NCBI RefSeq assembly: GCF_002278135.3
Contig: NZ_CP029425.2
Span: forward strand, 4,688,001-4,752,000
Direction: 5' to 3'
Source of the DNA: Bradyrhizobium ottawaense
Lineage (GTDB): Bacteria; Pseudomonadota; Alphaproteobacteria; Rhizobiales; Xanthobacteraceae
Length of the DNA stretch: 64,000 nucleotides
Part shown: positions 24,752 to 33,240 of the stretch, piece by piece
Layout: the number at the start of each line of letters is the position of its first letter
Position numbering within the stretch: position 1 is the stretch's first letter
Program-made: the position numbers and the translations under genes
Notes under the pieces: generated by a model
The model's input: the letters and a program-made list of their open reading frames with translations, nothing else
The model's database searches: none
What the model was told of the DNA's origin: nothing

Positions 24752-25123
24752 TCAGGACGTGGCAGCCGGCAGCTCGAAGAAGCCGGTCGCCTGAACCAGG
24801 CGGCCATCTGCACCAAAGCGCCCAAAACTCTCGCCCTTGACGAAGACGCGGCCGGTGCCGTCGTACATGGTCCAGCGGAAAAGCGCCTGCTCGTGGTGTT
24901 CGAGGAAGCTGTCGTTCCTGAAGCAGGCGCCCGGAAATTTTAGCTGCGTCTGCCCGATGCGGGCCATCAAGGCTTCCCGCCCCGCCACCTGCGAGCCCGG
25001 ATCTGTGTAGACGCAATCCGCGGCCACGCTCTGTTCGAGCAGCCGACGCCGCTCGCTTTCCCCAACGGGCCCCCATGCGGCCTGATAGGCGTTCCACGTC
25101 TTTAGTCGCGCTTCGTCGTTCAT
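24752..25123 (-). CDS. Nuclear transport factor 2-like (SnoaL-type) protein
   Basis: The product has 123 residues. It has the small alpha+beta fold of NTF2/SnoaL proteins: helix (RLKTWNAYQAAWG), ESERRRLLEQSVAADCVYTDP, then strands with FRNDSFLEHHEQALFRWTMY and the ending VQATGFFELP. These act as small-molecule isomerases, hydrolases or binding proteins. It is divergent from the TetR gene at 25211, with a palindrome at 25161 between, so it is probably that regulator's target. Confidence 0.8.
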   Translation of the reverse strand: MNDEARLKTWNAYQAAWGPVGESERRRLLEQSVAADCVYTDPGSQVAGREALMARIGQTQLKFPGACFRNDSFLEHHEQALFRWTMYDGTGRVFVKGESFGRFGADGRLVQATGFFELPAATS

Positions 25124-25160
25124 CTCGCAACACCCTCTTGGTTCGCCGGATTATGACAAG

Positions 25161-25185
25161 TTGACAATTATCGAAATTTTGTCAA
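25161..25185. promoter_or_regulatory. Candidate TetR operator (TTGACAA-N11-TTGTCAA)
   Basis: Two 7-bp inverted half-sites lie between the divergent NTF2-like and TetR genes, ending 25 nt before the chosen TetR start at 25211. A further GACAAGTTGACAA overlap suggests a wider binding region. Confidence 0.6.
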
Positions 25186-25210
25186 GATGCGAACGATTGA
25201 TGGGGAGACC

Positions 25211-25774
25211 ATGGTTCAATCCCGCGCCTCGAAAGAACAGCTTGCCGTCGCGGCCGCGACCGAGGTCTTTTCGCGCTACGGCTATGCCCGCACGACGATG
25301 GGCGACATCGCCTCTGAGGCGGGGATATCGCGACCCGCGCTCTACCTGCTCTTCCCCGACAAGGACGCGGTGTTCGCGGCAGTCATCCGGGGAATGGACG
25401 AGCAGAAGCATCGCGAGATCAGGGCCGCGATCGCCCGCCTCGACGGGCTTCACGCCAAGCTGCTCCACGCCTGCAAATCCTGGGGATGCCATGGCTTCGA
25501 CCTGGTCGAGGCGCATCCGGATTCGGCCGATCTCTTCGACCTCCGCTTCCCCGCAGTCAGACAGGTCTATGACAATTTCCAGTCCCTGGTCGTCGAGCTC
25601 ATCGGAGATCAGGTGCGGTCTGCAAGGGGAGCAGACGAGCCCGAAGTTTTGGCGCGCTGCCTCGTGTTCGGCATGCGCGGACTGCGGGAAACGGCCAGGA
25701 GCGGCAAGGAGATGCGGCGCCTGATCGCCGTTCAGGTCGCCATGCTCGTCAGAAGCATCGGCGGCACGACGTGA
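25211..25774 (+). CDS. TetR family transcriptional regulator
   Basis: The product has 187 residues. The HTH segment is ATEVFSRYGYARTTMGDIAS and GISRPALYLLFPDKDAVFAA, a standard TetR_N. The C-terminal ligand domain is all helical with Trp/Cys at KSWGCHGF. The start at 25211 follows GGGGAGACC; the ATG at 25187 is directly beside the palindrome and lacks such a site. It likely represses itself and the divergent NTF2-like gene. Confidence 0.88.
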   Translation: MVQSRASKEQLAVAAATEVFSRYGYARTTMGDIASEAGISRPALYLLFPDKDAVFAAVIRGMDEQKHREIRAAIARLDGLHAKLLHACKSWGCHGFDLVEAHPDSADLFDLRFPAVRQVYDNFQSLVVELIGDQVRSARGADEPEVLARCLVFGMRGLRETARSGKEMRRLIAVQVAMLVRSIGGTT

Positions 25775-25792
25775 GCCGTGCCGAACCGCCTA

Positions 25793-26257
25793 TCACGCGC
25801 TCCGCGCCCGCTGCGCCGCCGTGTGTCCCCAGGTTTCGTCCCAGTCCTGACCGGCGGCGTCGACCACGCGGCCGTCGGCTTCGAAGAACTTGTTCGGCAC
25901 CTGGAAGATCGCCAGGATCAGGGCCCCGTCCGGGCACCAGGCGGCATGCCGGCTGCCTGCCTCGCGCCAGATGAATTCGCCGGCCTTGCAGGCGATGCCC
26001 CTGGCCGGCCCCTCCTTGTCGACGAGCGTGCCTTCGATGACCCAGCTCTGCTCGATGCCGACATGCTCGTGATCGGGCAGCACCGATCCCGGCGCAAACC
26101 GCATCAAGGCGGTCATCAGGCCGGTGCGGCGATCGAACAGCAGCGTCTTCGCCTCGCAGCCGGGAAAGCGCGTCGTCTGCCAATCCATGTCTTGAGGCCG
26201 AACCAGATGCGAATGCTGATCGGCGGCTTCCTGGCGTTTCGGGATCACGGCGTCCAT
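25793..26257 (-). CDS. Cupin domain protein, ChrR-like
   Basis: The product has 154 residues. Cupin motif 1 is PGSVLPDHEHVGIEQSWVIEG and motif 2 EFIWREAGSRHAAWC, with His and Glu ligands that could bind a metal, resembling the cupin of ChrR anti-sigma factors. No zinc-binding anti-sigma part or ECF sigma gene is adjacent. The start at 26257 (GGAAGC upstream) avoids a 13-residue addition. Role unknown. Confidence 0.8.
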   Translation of the reverse strand: MDAVIPKRQEAADQHSHLVRPQDMDWQTTRFPGCEAKTLLFDRRTGLMTALMRFAPGSVLPDHEHVGIEQSWVIEGTLVDKEGPARGIACKAGEFIWREAGSRHAAWCPDGALILAIFQVPNKFFEADGRVVDAAGQDWDETWGHTAAQRARSA

Positions 26258-26453
26258 CACGATGCTTCCGGCTAAGCTGGCCAAGCCTAGCAGCATTGCC
26301 CGCCGTGGTCAGCGAGCAGTGCAACAGGAAGCGAGCCTGGCCGACTCCGCTTGGAAAAAATCGCCAGCCGGACCGGCAGGCCCTCATCCAGCTTGATTGC
26401 GCCACGATTCCCGGTTCCAATCTCGCCGCCATTTCTGGCTGACGGAGACACCC

Positions 26454-26702
26454 ATGATGAAGCGGATTTTCCTGGCTGCGATCGTTGCCACCTTTGCAGC
26501 GGGCTCGGCCTTCGCGCAAGAAACCTGCGAGAGCAAGGCGGTCGGCAAGGACGGTAAGCCGCTGGCCGGCGCCGCCAAGACCTCGTTCATGAAGAAGTGC
26601 AAAGCCGACGCCTGCGCGCCCAAGGCCGTCAGCGCCGACGGCAAGCCCCTCGCCGGCGCCGCCAAGAACAGTTTTATGAAGAAGTGCGAAGTCGGCGCGT
26701 AA
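26454..26702 (+). CDS. PsiF family exported protein with two tandem repeats
   Basis: The product has 82 residues: a signal peptide (MMKRIFLAAIVATFAAGSAFA) and two near-identical units, SKAVGKDGKPLAGAAKTSF and PKAVSADGKPLAGAAKNSF, each ending in MKKC. This unit defines the PsiF family, named from a phosphate-starvation-inducible Escherichia coli gene. Its role is unknown. The ATG at 26454 is preceded by GACGGAGACA. Four mature Cys residues suggest disulfides. Confidence 0.9.
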   Translation: MMKRIFLAAIVATFAAGSAFAQETCESKAVGKDGKPLAGAAKTSFMKKCKADACAPKAVSADGKPLAGAAKNSFMKKCEVGA

Positions 26703-26750
26703 GGCGCTTTGCATTCGCTGCTGGTTAGCGAGCAATCGCTCCACGAACTC

Positions 26751-26836
26751 CGTCATGCCCGGGCTTGTCCCGGGCATCCACGTTCTTCGTGGCGCTTGAA
26801 AGTTCGTGGATGGCCGGGACAAGCCCGGCCATGACG
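26751..26836. repeat. Dispersed inverted repeat, family C, copy 1
   Basis: The 86-bp element has 32-bp arms that are inverse to each other at 30 of 32 positions. The left arm starts CGTCATGCCCGGGCTTGTCC and the right arm ends AAGCCCGGCCATGACG. A second, 86-bp copy at 58300-58385 lies in the opposite orientation. It sits between convergent genes (PsiF and the MBL hydrolase). Confidence 0.85.
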
Positions 26837-26849
26837 ATGCGGAGACACT

Positions 26850-27725
26850 TCATTCCCGCTTGAACTTGTAATCAAACGCATCGCCCAGCGGCCTGATCAG
26901 CCCCACCGTCGGCGCCGGGAAATGAACCGGCAAGATCAGCGTGTCCGTGTCCGCCACGGAGGCGAAGAATTTTCGCCGCGAGAGCGCCGACTGCTTCGGG
27001 TCCCAATCCGGCTTCGCCGACCAGTCTGGCTCGCGGCACTGGATCTGGTGATGCATGAGGTCGCCCGCGACCACCGCGCGCTGGCCCTTCGAAAAAATGT
27101 TCACGCAGCAATGACAGGGCGAATGCCCCGGCGTCGGCGTCAGCGTGATGGTGTCGTCGAGCGCGTAACCATCGTCGACCAGCAGCGCCTGCCCGGCCTC
27201 GACGATCGGCAGGCAATTGTCGCGAAACACCGTACCGGGCGGATTGCAGCCCTTGGCGTTCTCCGCCTCCCAGGCCGCATACTCCCCCCTGTGAAAGACG
27301 TATTTCGCGTTTGGAAACGTCGGCACCCAGCGTCCGTCGCGCAACGTCGTGTTCCAGCCGGTGTGATCGATATGCAGATGCGTGCAGAACACGTAGGCGA
27401 TCTGCTCAAATCCGATGCCGAGCGCGAACAGCTCATTGCGCCAGCGCTCCTTGCCGGGAAAATCGAACGGCGGCGGATGACCCTTGTCCTCGCCGGTGCA
27501 GGTGTCCACGAGGATCGTATAACGCGGCGTGCGCACCACAAAAGTCTGGTAGGTGATCACCATCATGCCGCGTGCGGCGTCAAAGACCTCCGGCTCCATC
27601 GTCGGCAGATGACGGGCGAACACGCCCTCGTCATAGGCCGGGAAGAAATCCTGCGGCCGCCGCCACGGCCCTTCCCGCTCGATCACGGCGTCGATGGTGA
27701 TGTCTCCGATCCGGAGTTGCTGCAT
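26850..27725 (-). CDS. MBL-fold metallo-hydrolase
   Basis: The product has 291 residues. The metallo-beta-lactamase motif THLHIDHTG (HxHxDH) is complete. Further metal ligands appear in TPTPGHSPCH and VVAGDLMHH and the final LPVHFPAPTVG, so it binds two metals and is probably a hydrolase (lactonase or thioesterase type). No signal peptide is present. It is divergent from the glycerophosphodiesterase gene. Confidence 0.92.
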   Translation of the reverse strand: MQQLRIGDITIDAVIEREGPWRRPQDFFPAYDEGVFARHLPTMEPEVFDAARGMMVITYQTFVVRTPRYTILVDTCTGEDKGHPPPFDFPGKERWRNELFALGIGFEQIAYVFCTHLHIDHTGWNTTLRDGRWVPTFPNAKYVFHRGEYAAWEAENAKGCNPPGTVFRDNCLPIVEAGQALLVDDGYALDDTITLTPTPGHSPCHCCVNIFSKGQRAVVAGDLMHHQIQCREPDWSAKPDWDPKQSALSRRKFFASVADTDTLILPVHFPAPTVGLIRPLGDAFDYKFKRE

Positions 27726-27871
27726 CGCCGTTTCACTCCCTTTTTTGCAGGAGCGTAGCGACTGGCATGGGGCCGTTCAAGCGGTGCGATGCGGACAGCG
27801 CCCCTGCGAAACGATCGCCGCAAATCAACCTCAAATACCACTGAGGGTGATCGCGGAATTGGGAATCATCT

Positions 27872-28867
27872 GTGGGCTGGAAACTCAAATTCGCGACGAC
27901 AGCCATCATCGCCGTCGCGGCAGGCGTCTACATCAACAACACCAGCCTTCTGGCGCCGCATCAGGGCGGCAAGCCGGTGCTGCTTGCCCATCGCGGCATG
28001 GCGCAACGCTTCGATGAGCGCGATGTGAAGAACGACACCTGCACCGCCGCGCGGATGTTGCCGCCGACCCACGATTATCTCGATAACACCATTCCATCGA
28101 TGCGCGCCGGTTTTGACGCCGGCGCCGACGTGGTCGAGATCGACGTGCATCCGACGACCGACGGCGAATTCGCCGTGTTCCACGACTGGACGCTCGACTG
28201 CCGTACCGACGGCCACGGCGTCACGCGCGAGCAGAGCATGGCGAAGCTGAAAATGCTCGATATCGGCTACGGCTACACCGCCGACGGCGGCAAGACCTTC
28301 CCCTTCCGCGGCAAGGGGATTGGAATGATGCCGACATTGTCCGAGGTGTTGGCCACCTTCCCTGACAAGAAACTCCTCATCAACGTGAAGAGCCGAGACC
28401 CGAACGAAGGCGAGACACTTGCCGGCGTGCTGAATGCGCTGCCGGCCGAGCGGCGCCGCGCGGTCATGGTTTATGGCGGCGACGAGCCCATCGAGGCGAT
28501 CCGTCGCCTCACCCCCGACGTACGCACGATCTCGCGTGCGGCGATCCGGAGCTGCCTGATCCGTTATATCGGCTATGGCTGGACCGGCCTGGTCCCGGCG
28601 GCCTGCCGCAACGCGATGGTGCTGGTGCCGATCAACGCCGCACCCTGGCTATGGGGCTGGCCCGATCGCTTCCTCGCACGCATGAACGGCGTCAACAGCG
28701 CGGTGTTCGTGCTCGGTCCCTACAGCGGCGGAGAGTTCTCCACCGGCATCGATACGCCGGAAGCGTTCGCGCAGTTGCCGCAAGACTATTCCGGCGGCAT
28801 CTGGACCAACGAGATCGAGGCCATCGCCAAGATTGCGGGCAAGGTTGCGGGAAAGAGCAGAGATTAG
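27872..28867 (+). CDS. Glycerophosphodiester phosphodiesterase family protein
   Basis: The product has 331 residues. An N-terminal membrane segment or uncleaved signal (KFATTAIIAVAAGVYINN) precedes the GDPD barrel. Catalytic residues appear in VLLAHRGMAQRF (His-Arg), VVEIDVHPTTDGEFAVFHDW (Glu, Asp, His) and LLINVKSRDP. It would release glycerol-3-phosphate from glycerophosphodiesters outside the cytoplasm. GTG 27872 is the chosen start. Its end overlaps the convergent ABC-F gene by 4 nt. Confidence 0.9.
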   Translation: MGWKLKFATTAIIAVAAGVYINNTSLLAPHQGGKPVLLAHRGMAQRFDERDVKNDTCTAARMLPPTHDYLDNTIPSMRAGFDAGADVVEIDVHPTTDGEFAVFHDWTLDCRTDGHGVTREQSMAKLKMLDIGYGYTADGGKTFPFRGKGIGMMPTLSEVLATFPDKKLLINVKSRDPNEGETLAGVLNALPAERRRAVMVYGGDEPIEAIRRLTPDVRTISRAAIRSCLIRYIGYGWTGLVPAACRNAMVLVPINAAPWLWGWPDRFLARMNGVNSAVFVLGPYSGGEFSTGIDTPEAFAQLPQDYSGGIWTNEIEAIAKIAGKVAGKSRD

Positions 28868-30486
28868 CTCCGCAACCCCGGCGCCTCCTGCCCGGTGCGC
28901 GCGACATATTCCGTGTAGCCGCCGCCGAACTGATGGATGCCTTCCGGCGTCAGCTCCAGCACCCGGTTCGACAACGTCGCCAGAAAATGCCGGTCATGCG
29001 AGACGAACAGCATGGTGCCCTCGAAATCCGAAAGCGCCGTGATCAGCATCTCCTTGGTGGCGAGGTCGAGGTGGTTGGTCGGCTCGTCCAGCACCAGGAA
29101 GTTCGGTGGGTCGAACAGCATCTTGGCCATCACGAGGCGCGCCTTCTCGCCGCCCGAGAGCACGCGGCAGCGCTTCTCGACATCGTCGCCGGAGAAGCCG
29201 AAGCAGCCGGCGAGCGCGCGCAAGGAGCCCTGCCCCGCGGTCGGAAACGCGTATTCGAGCGACTGAAACACCGTCTGCTCGCCGTCGAGCAGGTCCATCG
29301 CGTGCTGGGCGAAATAGCCCATCTTGACGCTGCCGCCGACCGCCACCGTGCCCTGGTCCGGCTCGCTCGCGCCCGCGACGAGCTTGAGCAGCGTCGACTT
29401 GCCGGCGCCGTTGACGCCCATCACGCACCAGCGCTCCCTGCGCCGGATCATGAAATCGAGCCCGTCATAGATGCGCTTGGCTCCGTAGCCCTTGTGCACG
29501 TTCTTGAGCGCCACGACGTCCTCGCCCGAGCGCGGTGCCGGCGGAAAGTCGAACGCCACGCTCTGGCGGCGGCGCGGCGGCTCGACCCGCTCGATCTTGT
29601 CGAGCTTCTTCACCCGGCTCTGCACCTGAGCGGCATGAGAGGCGCGCGCCTTGAAGCGCTCGATGAACTTGATCTCCTTGGCGAGCATGGCCTGCTGGCG
29701 CTCGAACTGCGCCTGCTGCTGCTTCTCGTTCTGCGCCCGCTGCTGCTCGTAGAATTCGTAATCGCCGGTATAGGTGGTGAGCGAGCCGCTATCGATCTCG
29801 ATCACCTTGGAGATCACGCGGTTGATGAACTCGCGGTCATGCGAGGTCATCAGCAGCGTGCCTTCGTAGTCGTGCAGGAATTTTTCCAGCCAGATCAGGC
29901 TTTCGAGATCGAGATGGTTGCTCGGCTCGTCGAGCAGCATGACGTCGGGGCGCATCAAAAGAATACGCGCCAACGCGACGCGCATCTTCCAGCCGCCGGA
30001 GAGTTTTCCGACGTCGCCGTCCATCGTCTCCTGACTGAAGCCGAGGCCGGACAGCGCTTCGCGCGCGCGGCCGTCGAGCGCATAGCCGTCGAGCTCCTCG
30101 AAACGGTGCTGCACCTCGCCGTAGCGGGTGATGATCTCGTCCATCTGGTCGGCTTTGTCAGGGTCGGCCATGGCGGCCTCGAGCTCGCGCAGCTCGGCCG
30201 CGACCTCGCTGACGGGACCGGCCCCGTCCATCACCTCGGCCACGGCACTGCGGCCAGACATCTCGCCGACGTCCTGGTTGAAATAGCCGATGGTGATGCC
30301 GCGATCGGTCGAAACCTGTCCCTCGTCGGGCAGTTCCTCACCGGCGATCATCCGGAACAGCGTGGTCTTGCCGGCACCGTTCGGCCCGACGAGGCCGATC
30401 TTCTCGCCCTTGTTGAGGGCGGCAGAGGCTTCAATGAACAGGATCTGGTGGCCGGCTTGCTTGCTGACGTTGTCGAGGCGGATCAT
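28864..30486 (-). CDS. ABC-F family ATPase (Uup/EttA-like)
   Basis: The product has 540 residues with two ABC domains. Walker A1 is VGPNGAGKTTL near 34-43 and Walker A2 GVNGAGKST. Signatures are LSGGWKMRVALARILL and LSGGEKARLVMAKMLF, and the Walker B segments are MLLDEPSNHLDLES and LVLDEPTNHLDLAT. Between the domains is the charged P-site tRNA-interaction linker (KQQQAQFERQQAMLAKEIKF). No membrane part is present, so it is a soluble translation-associated factor; whether it is housekeeping or antibiotic-protection type cannot be told. Confidence 0.95.
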   Translation of the reverse strand: MIRLDNVSKQAGHQILFIEASAALNKGEKIGLVGPNGAGKTTLFRMIAGEELPDEGQVSTDRGITIGYFNQDVGEMSGRSAVAEVMDGAGPVSEVAAELRELEAAMADPDKADQMDEIITRYGEVQHRFEELDGYALDGRAREALSGLGFSQETMDGDVGKLSGGWKMRVALARILLMRPDVMLLDEPSNHLDLESLIWLEKFLHDYEGTLLMTSHDREFINRVISKVIEIDSGSLTTYTGDYEFYEQQRAQNEKQQQAQFERQQAMLAKEIKFIERFKARASHAAQVQSRVKKLDKIERVEPPRRRQSVAFDFPPAPRSGEDVVALKNVHKGYGAKRIYDGLDFMIRRRERWCVMGVNGAGKSTLLKLVAGASEPDQGTVAVGGSVKMGYFAQHAMDLLDGEQTVFQSLEYAFPTAGQGSLRALAGCFGFSGDDVEKRCRVLSGGEKARLVMAKMLFDPPNFLVLDEPTNHLDLATKEMLITALSDFEGTMLFVSHDRHFLATLSNRVLELTPEGIHQFGGGYTEYVARTGQEAPGLRS

Positions 30487-30720
30487 GAGTATCTTTTGGG
30501 GGATTTTTGCGTTGCAGCGTCTTAGGCCATGCGGGCCCCCAGGGGAAGCCCGGCGGGGTACGGATCCGCCCTGCCGGGTGCCAATTCCGTCCTTTCACCC
30601 CGCAGCCTGGGGCCCATAAACCTCGACCGTCCGCATCATTGCCATCTCCTCTGAGTTTGGAGGCGACATGATCGGCTCGCCGCGCCGAAATTGGTTGCGG
30701 GCTGGATGCGACCTCGAACG

Positions 30721-30987
30721 TCACTCGGCCGATTTGTCTTGCTTGTGGCGGAAGGGATCGGCGCTGTCATCGTGACCGCTGCGGCTGCTGAAGAACATCA
30801 GCGCCATCAGTCCGCATCCGATCAGCAAGGAGAAAAATGTGCCAAGGCCTAGCGCGATCCAGCCGTGCTTGCCGATCTCGACCCCGCTGCTGGCATTCCA
30901 TACCGAAACGGCCCAGACCCCGGTCAAGATCAGGATCATTGCCAAAACGGCGAGCAGGAGGATCTGGCCCTTGCTGATGCGTTCCAT
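30721..30987 (-). CDS. Small membrane protein, two predicted helices
   Basis: The product has 88 residues. Helices are ILLLAVLAMILILTGVWAVS and IALGLGTFFSLLIGCGLMAL, followed by a polar tail (HDDSADPFRHKQDKSAE). ATG 30987 has GGAGG upstream. No family is recognised. The 234 bases between this gene and the ABC-F gene hold no convincing gene. Confidence 0.75.
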   Translation of the reverse strand: MERISKGQILLLAVLAMILILTGVWAVSVWNASSGVEIGKHGWIALGLGTFFSLLIGCGLMALMFFSSRSGHDDSADPFRHKQDKSAE

Positions 30988-31339
30988 GGTCACGCCTCCT
31001 GACTGCTTCCCGGACCAACAAGCTGCGCTAGAGGCCGTTCCTCGACGCGTCGAGAGCAACTTCCGCCTCGGGCATCGGCGTCATGATCTTTGCCTCGGCG
31101 CCGATACCGAACTCGCCACAGATAGTGCCCGTGAATTTGATCGCGGTCGATAGCGGATGGCCCAGAGGCGTTTTGATGACACCCTTTCGTTTTTTTACAC
31201 ATGAACGGCGTGACCATGTCGGCATCGGCCAGTCTCGATCGTCCTCGGGTGGACACTTCCCGGAAGTGCCCTGTATGGACCCGCGACGTGAAGTGATGTC
31301 GTCGCCTCGAACCGTCAAAGTGAACCTGGAGCAATGCCC
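30988..31339. other. Gap without a supported gene
   Basis: These about 350 bases separate the small membrane-protein gene and the SRPBCC gene. Open frames exist on both strands (31083-31343 plus; 31028-31891 minus, antisense to the SRPBCC gene), but neither shows a recognisable family or a good ribosome site. A CtrA-like or sigma-factor motif was not found. Confidence 0.5.
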
Positions 31340-31756
31340 ATGAGAATTACCGTCGAGACCAACGTAGCAGCCCCCGTCGATCAGGTCTGGCGTGCCTATA
31401 CGACGCCTGCCGATATCGTGAAGTGGAACGCAGCGTCCGACGACTGGCATACGACCAGGGCTACGGTCGACCTGCGTGATGGCGGCGCGTTCTCGTCGCG
31501 CATGGAGGCCAAGGACGGCAGCATGGGTTTCGACTTCGCCGGCACTTACACGAAGATCGTTAACCACAAGCGGATCGAATACGCGTTCGGCGATCGAAAG
31601 GCCGAAGTTGAATTCGTGCCCGGCCCAAAAGGAGTTGTCGTCCGCGTCGTCTTCGATAGCGAACCGACGCACTCCGTCGAGCAACAGCAAGGCGGTTGGC
31701 AGGCGATCCTCGATAGCTTCGCGCGATATGTGGAGGCAAGACAGAATAAGTCGTGA
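31340..31756 (+). CDS. SRPBCC family protein (AHSA1-like)
   Basis: The product has 138 residues. It shows the START/Bet v1-like pattern of AHSA1 proteins: ITVETNVAAPVDQVWRAYTT at the start (helix-grip), then GGAFSSRMEAKDGSMGFDFA, and a C-terminal helix GGWQAILDSFARYVEA. These proteins bind hydrophobic ligands; the function here is unknown. GGAG at 31327-31330 better fits the ATG at 31340 than that at 31334. Confidence 0.88.
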   Translation: MRITVETNVAAPVDQVWRAYTTPADIVKWNAASDDWHTTRATVDLRDGGAFSSRMEAKDGSMGFDFAGTYTKIVNHKRIEYAFGDRKAEVEFVPGPKGVVVRVVFDSEPTHSVEQQQGGWQAILDSFARYVEARQNKS

Positions 31757-32082
31757 CGTGGTGGGCAGGAGATGGAGATCCTGACAGGCGTGGTCGGATT
31801 TCCGCGGAGTACCTGACGGAAATGAAATAGTCCCCTTGGGGTCGCTTGCTGACATCCGACAGGCGGCGACCGAGGTCAGCCACGGGGTCACAAGCGGACA
31901 TTCGGCACGCTTCCCAATCGCTCGAAAACGGGGTCATATGGCGCCCGGGGACACTTGGCTTATTGGCGCCAGGTGTCCGCTTCCACGGGAAGGCTGCGCG
32001 TGAAGGAACTCGCTGGAAAGACTGCGTTCGTGACCGGTGCAGCGTCGGGCATTGGATTCATGCATCGCAGCAAATCCCATCT
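31757..32082. other. Rearranged gap with gene remnants and repeated fragments
   Basis: The gap holds a 20-codon SDR remnant (32000-32059), and a segment GGTCGCTTGCTGACATCCGA near 31840. A close match to that segment (GGGTCACTAGCTGACATCGC) lies near 33160, on the other side of the binding-protein gene. It appears to be a site of past insertion or recombination rather than a normal promoter gap. Confidence 0.5.
32000..32059 (+). pseudogene. Remnant of an SDR gene (N-terminal 20 codons)
   Basis: GTG at 32000 opens VKELAGKTAFVTGAASGIGF, an unmistakable SDR N-terminus including the TGAASGIG cofactor motif. The homology then stops and the frame runs into unrelated codons as the end of the convergent binding-protein gene begins at 32083. 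The rest of the SDR gene is missing, so this is a truncated remnant. Confidence 0.75.
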
Positions 32083-33042
32083 CTATTCGATCACCTCATC
32101 GGCACGAACGAGTAACGAGGGCGGCACAGTGAGGTCGAGCGCTTTCGCCGTTTTCATGTTGATGACTAGCTCGAACTTGGTCGGCTGCTCTACCGGCAGA
32201 TCGGCAGGCTTGGTGCCCTTGAGGATCTTATCGACGTAGCCGCCTGCACGGCGGAATAGATCGGCTATATCGGGGCCGTAGACGACCAATCCGCCATCGG
32301 CGAATTGTCGGAAGAAGTAAATCGCGGGCAAATGGTACTCCGCCGCGAGCCCGACAACTCGCGGGGCTTGGCGAATGGTCAGAATGTCGCCAAAAACGAT
32401 CATTGCATCGGCGCGCTGGGCAGCTGCTGAAGCAAAGGCGGTGTCGAGTTCCTCGGTCTTAGTCGCCTCGACTATAGACAGAGCGACCCCGCGCTTTCGG
32501 GCTGTGCTTGGTACCTCCTCAGCTAACAGCAGCCTGTGCATTGGGTTGTCGCGATTGACTAAGAGCGCAATTTTTGCGGCATGGGGTATCAGTTCGCGGA
32601 GGATTTCGATTTGTTTTCCAAACCAATCTCCCGGAACCCACGAGGTAAGACCGGTCATGTTGCCGCCTGGGCGCGAGAGGCTTTGAACCAGGCCAAGTCC
32701 AACAGGATCGGCAACAACCACGAAGACAATCGGAATGGTGGCCGATTTCAGGGCGGAGGCTGCTTGCGGCCCGGCGGCAACTATCAGATCGGGAGCTAGG
32801 GCTACCAACTCCGCAGCAAAGGTTTGCAAGCGATCCGAGGCGTCTGCATAATTGCGATATTCGATGAGCAGGTTCTTGCCCTCGATCCAACCCCTTTCAC
32901 GTAAGCCAGTGCGCCACGCTTCGCGAGCTATCGGATCTAAGAAACCGAAGAAACCGATACGGCGAGGCATTCCTTGCGCCCCCAACCGTCGTGGCGAAAC
33001 GACCAGCGCCGCAGCAGTCGCCATGAACTCCCGCCGCTTCAT
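32083..33042 (-). CDS. ABC transporter substrate-binding protein (TrpX/ABC_sub_bind type), orphan
   Basis: The product has 319 residues. The leader is MKRREFMATAAALVVSPRRL, and the mature part begins RRIGFFGFLDPIAREAW followed by GLRERGWIEGKNLLIEYRNY and the TFAAELVALAPDLIVAAGPQ pattern, typical of the PF04392 binding proteins common in Bradyrhizobium. No permease or ATPase is nearby. It directly abuts the SDR remnant, so it may have arrived by insertion. The final bases are DEVIE followed by TAG at 32083. Confidence 0.88.
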   Translation of the reverse strand: MKRREFMATAAALVVSPRRLGAQGMPRRIGFFGFLDPIAREAWRTGLRERGWIEGKNLLIEYRNYADASDRLQTFAAELVALAPDLIVAAGPQAASALKSATIPIVFVVVADPVGLGLVQSLSRPGGNMTGLTSWVPGDWFGKQIEILRELIPHAAKIALLVNRDNPMHRLLLAEEVPSTARKRGVALSIVEATKTEELDTAFASAAAQRADAMIVFGDILTIRQAPRVVGLAAEYHLPAIYFFRQFADGGLVVYGPDIADLFRRAGGYVDKILKGTKPADLPVEQPTKFELVINMKTAKALDLTVPPSLLVRADEVIE

Positions 33043-33240
33043 TCGATCCTCATCGCAGCTGGGGGGACAGGTGCAGAGTATCAGGTGTCAATGGTCGTCG
33101 CACTTGCTGCGAATGCAACTGCCGCGTCGCAAATGCGGCGAGATGGCGCATGCCCGCTTCGGGTCACTAGCTGACATCGCCGCGCCGACGCGTCGAGGGC
33201 CGCTTCACCTCAGCAACCGGACATCCGCCCGGCAAACGTC

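Noticed and set aside
28651..30525. Plus-strand open frame opposite the ABC-F gene
   Set aside because: Covers the reverse of an unmistakable two-domain ATPase and has shadow-type composition.
31028..31891. Minus-strand frame spanning the SRPBCC gene
   Set aside because: Mostly antisense to the SRPBCC gene; the part outside it has no ribosome site or family motif.
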